A stretch of 18,680 nucleotides of DNA from an uncultured Pseudorhodobacter sp. (GTDB taxonomy: Bacteria; Pseudomonadota; Alphaproteobacteria; Rhodobacterales; Rhodobacteraceae). The stretch spans positions 1-18,680 of the forward strand of contig CALEMZ010000026.1 of assembly GCA_937910975.1 (NCBI GenBank), in the 5' to 3' direction. Below, piece after piece: positions 13,960-18,680 of the stretch. Numbering within the stretch: the stretch's first letter is position 1; each line of letters opens with the position of its first letter. A program made the position numbers and the translations under genes. The notes beneath the pieces are model-generated. The model was given only the letters and a program-made list of their open reading frames with translations, was not told the DNA's origin and did no database searches.

Positions 13960-15112
13960 GGGGTGTCTCAAATATCAGGTCAGGGTCCGCAAGAAGCGCA
14001 GCGGCGGTGAAGCTTTGGTTGGGCGTGCCAGAGGCGGGGGCGTTGTGCAGCAGGCCATAGCCGCCTGCCTCGGCCAGCAAAACCGTTTGTGCTGGGCCGG
14101 GCTGGGCGCAACCTTTTGCACAGCCCGAGATATGCAGGATTTGCCCTTTTCGAACATTGCCAGCCAAGGCGCGGGCAAGGCTGCGGGTGGGGCCAAGTGC
14201 TTGTGGGCAGCCGGGGGCACCTGTGCAGGCGACCACACGCAAAAGCGGGTCATCAGGCTGGGAGATCAGATCAGGCAGGTGCGGGGCCGCACGCAGGTCT
14301 TCGACCAACAGCAGCCGCCACGGTGTCGCGCGCAGGTCGCCCAATTGGGCGAGGGCGCGCAGGGATTGGGCGGTTAGCTGGCCAAAGGCGGGGCCAAGCA
14401 AATAGCCTTCGGGCACGGGTCCGGGGCGGGGGTGATAAGTCGACGCGCCCGCCATCGCCACAGACGCGTGATCGGGGGTCATGCCGCGCGCGATATGTGG
14501 TGCCATGCGGCCACGACCATCCGGGCAACCGCCAGACGATACAAACCATGCCGCAAGTGCGACCGCCTTTGGTGCGGCATCCTCCACCGTCACAGTCTGG
14601 CCCATAGCCATGCCTTCGGCGCGCAAGATCAGCCCGTCCCCGGCCCGCTCAATCCGAATATCGGCCGAGGCTTCGCGCAAGACCGGGGTCGGGCCGGTAT
14701 CGATGGCAAATCCAAATTTTCCGGGCGTATCAGGCGCTTGTGGATTTGCCAGTGCCTCCTCAAGCGCCGCCGCGATACGCGGGGCGGCATCGCCCGCCTG
14801 CCAGAACGGCGTGATCAGGATGTTGCGGCGACCTTCTGCCTCGGCGCTGTCGTCGATCAGGCCCAAGCCGCGCAATCCGTCGATCAGGGCTGGATGGCTT
14901 GCCTCTGTCACGCCACGGATTTGCAGGTTGGCGCGGCTGGAAAGGTCCAGCATGCCATTGCCATGCGCCAAGGCCAGATCGGCAATACCCATCGCTTGCG
15001 CCGCCGTCAGTCGCCCGCCGCGCAGCCGCACCCGCACCACCAGCCCATCGCCTGACATCATCGGGCGCAGTGCGCCGGGGCACCAGCCCTGAATTATTGG
15101 GGTCGTGCTCAT
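13949..15112 (-). CDS. cobG: Precorrin-3B synthase CobG
   Basis: CobG is the oxygen-using enzyme that hydroxylates precorrin-3A to precorrin-3B and forms the lactone, which marks the aerobic route. It belongs to the nitrite/sulfite reductase family. The 387 residues start with GWCPGALRPMMSGDGLVVRV (9-28), the ferredoxin-like half-domain, with LSSRANLQIRG (58-67). Four cysteines, Cys296 and Cys302 (CTGAPGC) and Cys331 and Cys335 (CAKGC), should hold the 4Fe-4S cluster. The ATG overlaps the cobN stop by four bases and the end overlaps cobH. Members of this family vary in sequence; the assignment is firm from the context and cysteine pattern. Confidence 0.95.
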   Translation of the reverse strand: MSTTPIIQGWCPGALRPMMSGDGLVVRVRLRGGRLTAAQAMGIADLALAHGNGMLDLSSRANLQIRGVTEASHPALIDGLRGLGLIDDSAEAEGRRNILITPFWQAGDAAPRIAAALEEALANPQAPDTPGKFGFAIDTGPTPVLREASADIRIERAGDGLILRAEGMAMGQTVTVEDAAPKAVALAAWFVSSGGCPDGRGRMAPHIARGMTPDHASVAMAGASTYHPRPGPVPEGYLLGPAFGQLTAQSLRALAQLGDLRATPWRLLLVEDLRAAPHLPDLISQPDDPLLRVVACTGAPGCPQALGPTRSLARALAGNVRKGQILHISGCAKGCAQPGPAQTVLLAEAGGYGLLHNAPASGTPNQSFTAAALLADPDLIFETPHAP

Positions 15113-18100
15113 TCACCAGCCTCCAGACAGGCGGCAATCGAGTTGCGCCGGGTTAGCCAGAGGTCCGCATCGCGCAGGGCTTGGAACCGCGCCTGCATCG
15201 CGGCCAAAGCCGCAGGGTTTTCGCGGGCCATGAAAGCCACAAGGTCATCACGTCCCAAAGTCGCCTCATGGTACAAATCGAACAAATGCGGCGGGACGGC
15301 GCGGGTCAGATGGGCGAAAGAGGCGAGGTGATCCAGCGTCGCGGCCACTTCCGCCCCGCCCCGGAATCCGTGGTTCATCATTGATGTCGCCCAGTTTGGA
15401 TTGGCCGCGCGGGCGCGGATCACGCGTGCAATCTCTTCGGCCAATGTGCGGGCGCGCGGGGTATCGGGGCGCGTGGCGTCCAGATGGTAAAGTGCGGGGG
15501 CTTGGCCCCCCAAGGCCGCAACGGCTGCGGCAAAGCCGCCTTCATGGGCGGCATAGTCAGAGGCCATAAGCACGTCCGTCTCTGCCAAATCCTGCACATG
15601 GGCAAAGCCATCAGCGGCCAGCACCCGGCTTTCAAGGGCGGCCCGTGCGTGATGGGTGGCCCCCTTTGCGTCAATCGCCCATTCCGAGCCTTTCAGCCAG
15701 GCTTCCCCTGCCTGCGCGCGGCCATTCTCCGAATAATCCTCCAGCGCGATGGTCATGGACATGCCGTATAGCCCCGGCTTGGGGCCAAACACGCGGTGTG
15801 TGCGCAGACGGTAAGGGTTATCCTCCGGGGCCTCGTCACGCGCGGCCAAGGCATCCGCCGCCGCCTCAAACAGTTGCGCAAGCCCCGGAAAAACATCGCG
15901 AAATAGCCCCGAGACGCGCAGCGTCACATCAATACGCGGGCGGCGCAGCAGCGCCAGTGGTGTGATCTCATAGCCCGAGACACGCTCGGACCCTTCATCC
16001 CAGCGCGGCGCAACCCCGGCCAGGTGCATCGCCATGGCAAATTCCTCGCCAGAGCTGCGCATCGAGGCGGAACCCCAGAGGTCAATCACCAGCCCGCGCG
16101 GCCAATCGCCATGGTCCTGCAAATGGCGGCGCAGCAATTCCTCGGCCAGTTTCACGCCCTGCGCATAGGCACTGCGCGACGGCACCGCGCGCGGATCAAC
16201 CGAGAACAGGTTGCGCCCGGTTGGCAACACATCTGAGCGTCCACGGTAGGGCGATCCAGAGGGGCCGGGGGCGACGCGCCGACCAGCAAGCGCGGTCAGC
16301 AGGCCCGCCATTTCGCCCGCAGCGCCAAAAATATGCAGCCCCTCGCCATACTGGCTTTCCTTCACGTCGCAAACGAAACGGTCGATCCGGGTGATCGCCT
16401 CGGCGGGGGAGGCATCGGGGGCAAGGCCCAGATCGGCCTCCACCCCTGCCGCCTGCGCTTCAGCCCGCACATCGGCGATCAGGCGGTTGCGGCGCGCGGG
16501 GTCCAGGCCATCGGCGGTGGAATATTCGTCCAGCAACCGCTCCAGCCGTGTCATCGCCACTGGGGTTTGCGATTGCGCCATGGGCGGCGGCATATGGCCC
16601 AAGGTCACGGCCCCGATGCGGCGCTTGGCCTGCGCGGCCTCTCCCGGATCATTGACGATAAACGGGTAAATCACCGGCAGCGGCCCCGTCAGAGCATCGG
16701 GCCAGCAATTGGCCGAAAGCGCCACGGATTTGCCCGGTAGCCATTCCAACGTGCCATGCGCGCCGATATGGACCAAGGCGTGCAGCCCTTGGGCGCGCAG
16801 CCACAGGTAAAAGGCCACATAGCCATGGCGCGGCGTGCGCGACAGGTCGTGATAGTCATCGTCGCGGGTTGTCACCTCGCCCCGTTCGGGTTGCAGGGCG
16901 ACAAGCGTGTCGCCCCGGCGCAACGCCTTGAACTGGAAGGTGTTATCCCTGATGTCGGGGTCCGTTTCCGGCGCCCCCCAAGCGGCGATCACGTCTGCTT
17001 GCAAAGCCTCAGGCAGGGTTTTGAACGCGGCGCGGTAGGCGTCAAGGGGCCAACTTAATGCACTAGCACTCAGCGCATGCCCAAGGTCTTGGCCCGGTGC
17101 CGCATTATAGCCCTCAGCCTCCAGTGCAGCCAATATTGCCTCGGCAGAGGCAAGCGCATCAAGCCCAACGGCATGGGCTAGTTGGTAGGATTTGCCGGGA
17201 TAGGTGGAAAGCACCAGCGCCAGCTTTCGCGCATGTGCCGGCGTTTGGGAGAGCCTGTGCCAAGCCGAGACCTTTTCCACGGCAGCCTCGATCAGGGCGG
17301 CATCAGCGCGATGCGTAAAGCGGGAGTATTGCAGGTCAGGGTCGCGCGGGGTCGGGGCCTTGAAGCTGACAGCCCCTGCAAAGATCCGCCCATCCACTTC
17401 GGGCAAAACCACATGCATCGCCAGATCGGCGGGCGAAAGCCCGCGATCCGCAGCCAGCCATTCCTTGCGCCGCGCGGTGGAAAGACCGACCTGAAACACC
17501 GGGCAACCCGGCGCATCGAGCGGGGATGTGCCATCCGGCCCTTTGGCCGAAAAGGCGGTCGCATTGACAATCGCCACCGGGGCGAGGCTGCCAAGCGCCG
17601 TGCGCACCCATTCGGCAGCGACCGGCGCTTTGAGCGAATTGGCAAAGAGGCCAACCGCATTGAAGCCCCGCGCCCGCAAGCCTTCGATCAGCGCATCGAC
17701 GGGGCTGGTATCGGCCGAGGTCAGGTAACTGCGATAAAAGGTAACGGCAACGGCAGGGCCGCCCTCCGCAGGGCCGGGGATTACACCGTGCGCGGGGTCA
17801 TACCAGCCACATTCCGGCACCGATTTATCACCCGCGACCGGCCCGGCATAAAGCCCTGCCGCAAGCGCAAGCTGGGCAAGTGCTGCCTGTGCCGCCACCG
17901 CGCCGCCCGCTTCGCACAGCGCCGAAAGGCGGCGAAGGGTGGAGATGGGGAGGGTCGAAAGCGCATCCAGCCGGGCATCGGGGCGACCATCAGCGGGCAG
18001 GATCGCCAAGGCGATGCCCTTGCGCCTTGCGAGGTCTTGCAACTGTGCAAGCCCGTAGGCCCAATAGCTTTCGCCGCCGATCAGCCGGACGAGAATGCCT

Positions 18101-18339
18101 TTGGCACCGTGCAGCGTCTGCTCGACATAGGTATCTACCGACAGCGGGTGGCGCAGTGCCACAAGGTTTGCCAAACGGGTGGAGGGCAGGCTGGCCCGCC
18201 CCCGTTCCCAGCCTGCCGCGAAAGCGCCCAGGTCACTGTCGGAAAACGACAACACCACGAGATCAGCGGGGGATTGCCCCACGTCAAACGGTGTATCCGT
18301 TTCCTCCAGCCCGTGGCTTTCGCGAAAGACGACATGCAT
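15109..18339 (-). CDS. cobN: Aerobic cobaltochelatase subunit CobN
   Basis: CobN is the large, tetrapyrrole-binding subunit of the ATP-dependent chelatase that puts cobalt into hydrogenobyrinic acid a,c-diamide; it works with the AAA+ pair CobS and CobT, which are not in this window. The 1076 residues begin MHVVFRESHGLEETDTPFD and contain YPGKSYQLAHAVGLDA (380-395), the strongly conserved HIGAHGTLEWLPGKSVALS (524-542), NCWPDALTGPLPVIYPFIVNDP and, near the end, VIRARAANPNWATSMMNHGF. It is related to BchH/ChlH. It is clearly shorter than the about 1275 residues I recall for the Pseudomonas denitrificans protein, but no frame damage is visible. GAGG lies seven bases before the ATG. It starts three bases after cobW and overlaps cobG by four. 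Confidence 0.96.
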   Translation of the reverse strand: MHVVFRESHGLEETDTPFDVGQSPADLVVLSFSDSDLGAFAAGWERGRASLPSTRLANLVALRHPLSVDTYVEQTLHGAKGILVRLIGGESYWAYGLAQLQDLARRKGIALAILPADGRPDARLDALSTLPISTLRRLSALCEAGGAVAAQAALAQLALAAGLYAGPVAGDKSVPECGWYDPAHGVIPGPAEGGPAVAVTFYRSYLTSADTSPVDALIEGLRARGFNAVGLFANSLKAPVAAEWVRTALGSLAPVAIVNATAFSAKGPDGTSPLDAPGCPVFQVGLSTARRKEWLAADRGLSPADLAMHVVLPEVDGRIFAGAVSFKAPTPRDPDLQYSRFTHRADAALIEAAVEKVSAWHRLSQTPAHARKLALVLSTYPGKSYQLAHAVGLDALASAEAILAALEAEGYNAAPGQDLGHALSASALSWPLDAYRAAFKTLPEALQADVIAAWGAPETDPDIRDNTFQFKALRRGDTLVALQPERGEVTTRDDDYHDLSRTPRHGYVAFYLWLRAQGLHALVHIGAHGTLEWLPGKSVALSANCWPDALTGPLPVIYPFIVNDPGEAAQAKRRIGAVTLGHMPPPMAQSQTPVAMTRLERLLDEYSTADGLDPARRNRLIADVRAEAQAAGVEADLGLAPDASPAEAITRIDRFVCDVKESQYGEGLHIFGAAGEMAGLLTALAGRRVAPGPSGSPYRGRSDVLPTGRNLFSVDPRAVPSRSAYAQGVKLAEELLRRHLQDHGDWPRGLVIDLWGSASMRSSGEEFAMAMHLAGVAPRWDEGSERVSGYEITPLALLRRPRIDVTLRVSGLFRDVFPGLAQLFEAAADALAARDEAPEDNPYRLRTHRVFGPKPGLYGMSMTIALEDYSENGRAQAGEAWLKGSEWAIDAKGATHHARAALESRVLAADGFAHVQDLAETDVLMASDYAAHEGGFAAAVAALGGQAPALYHLDATRPDTPRARTLAEEIARVIRARAANPNWATSMMNHGFRGGAEVAATLDHLASFAHLTRAVPPHLFDLYHEATLGRDDLVAFMARENPAALAAMQARFQALRDADLWLTRRNSIAACLEAGE

Positions 18340-18342
18340 GGG

Positions 18343-18678
18343 TCAGGCCTCTAGCACCGCGCGGATCGCCTGCGCATTGATATGATCATGCTCGGCAATC
18401 ACCACCAGCCGCGTTTGGCGCGGGGTGTCGCCCCAAGGCCGGTCATATTGCGCGCGAACACGCTCGCCCACGGCCTGCACCAGCATTCGCATCGGTTTTC
18501 CCGTCACCGCGACATAGCCTTTGACGCGCAAAATATGCTGTTCGCGCGCAAGCCGCATGATGGCAGCCTGCAGCGCCTCCGGGTCGTCCACTTCGGCCAG
18601 ATCAATCACGACGCTTTCGAAATCATCATGCTCATGGTCGTCATGGCCATCGTGATGCGAGGGGCGCGCCGCAAGGTC
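18343..18678 (-). CDS. cobW: CobW GTPase, C-terminal part
   Basis: The 111 visible residues are the C-terminal domain of CobW, a G3E-family GTPase thought to deliver cobalt to the cobaltochelatase; the GTPase domain lies beyond the right edge. The frame is open to the edge, so an apparent GTG at 18609 is internal. The first visible residues form a histidine-rich linker (RPSHHDGHDDHEHDD), followed by the CobW C-terminal domain with HILRVKGYVAVTGKPMRMLVQ and RLVVIAEHDHINAQAI. It ends three bases before cobN, fitting a joint transcript and a joint role in cobalt insertion. Confidence 0.93.
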   Translation of the reverse strand, partial: DLAARPSHHDGHDDHEHDDFESVVIDLAEVDDPEALQAAIMRLAREQHILRVKGYVAVTGKPMRMLVQAVGERVRAQYDRPWGDTPRQTRLVVIAEHDHINAQAIRAVLEA

Positions 18679-18680
18679 AT

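Noticed and set aside
17182..18354. 390-codon open frame on the plus strand opposite cobN
   Set aside because: It is antisense to highly conserved cobN, has no recognisable domain, and long shadow frames are expected in GC-rich coding DNA.
1..18680. CRISPR array, tRNA, rRNA, phage attachment site or defence system
   Set aside because: No regularly spaced repeats, cloverleaf-like sequence, rRNA stretch or defence-type protein was recognised on either strand.

Overview
The window looks like an alphaproteobacterial chromosome, most likely Rhodobacteraceae. The grounds are the high GC content, the oxygen-dependent (aerobic) cobalamin gene set with CobG, CobF and CobN, the CbtB/CbtA cobalt transporter, and a DUF1636 gene inside the cob cluster. 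The family assignment is inferred from gene content and protein style, not from a database search.

Layout. Bases 1-380 hold the 3' end of a peptide ABC transporter ATPase gene (+). Bases 381-542 show no gene. Bases 543-1725 hold a decayed IS110-family element: its transposase lacks its N-terminus and is frameshifted, and it is followed by about 280 non-coding bases. Bases 1726-4249 are an apparently complete 2524-bp IS66-family element carrying tnpA, tnpB and tnpC on the minus strand, with terminal inverted repeats and an 8-bp target duplication matching at 7 of 8 positions. A short AT-richer spacer with a possible terminator separates it from the cobalamin locus.

The rest, 4410 to the right edge, is a cobalamin locus read leftwards: cobW (partial), cobN, cobG, cobH, cobI, cobJ, then cobK on the opposite strand, cobL, cobE, cobM, cobB, cobA, a DUF1636 gene, a cobalamin riboswitch, cbtB, cbtA and cobF. 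Most neighbours overlap by 1-11 bases or lie within 3 bases, so translation is probably coupled. CobA, I, G, J, M, F, K, L, H and B cover the corrin-ring steps from uroporphyrinogen III to hydrogenobyrinic acid a,c-diamide. CobN (with CobS and CobT, not in this window) inserts cobalt. CobW and CbtAB handle cobalt supply. The riboswitch lies inside the locus, so B12 feedback visible here acts on cbtB-cbtA-cobF; any control of cobW-to-DUF1636 would have to lie outside the window.

The most unusual feature is cobK. It is a plus-strand gene in a minus-strand operon. Its start codon shares two bases with the cobL start codon (the tetranucleotide CATG), each gene's ribosome binding site lies inside the other gene, and its 3' end overlaps the 3' end of cobJ by 25 bases. 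Other points of interest are a hairpin that hides the tnpC ribosome binding site, a hairpin between the riboswitch and cbtB, and the DUF1636 gene coupled to cobA.
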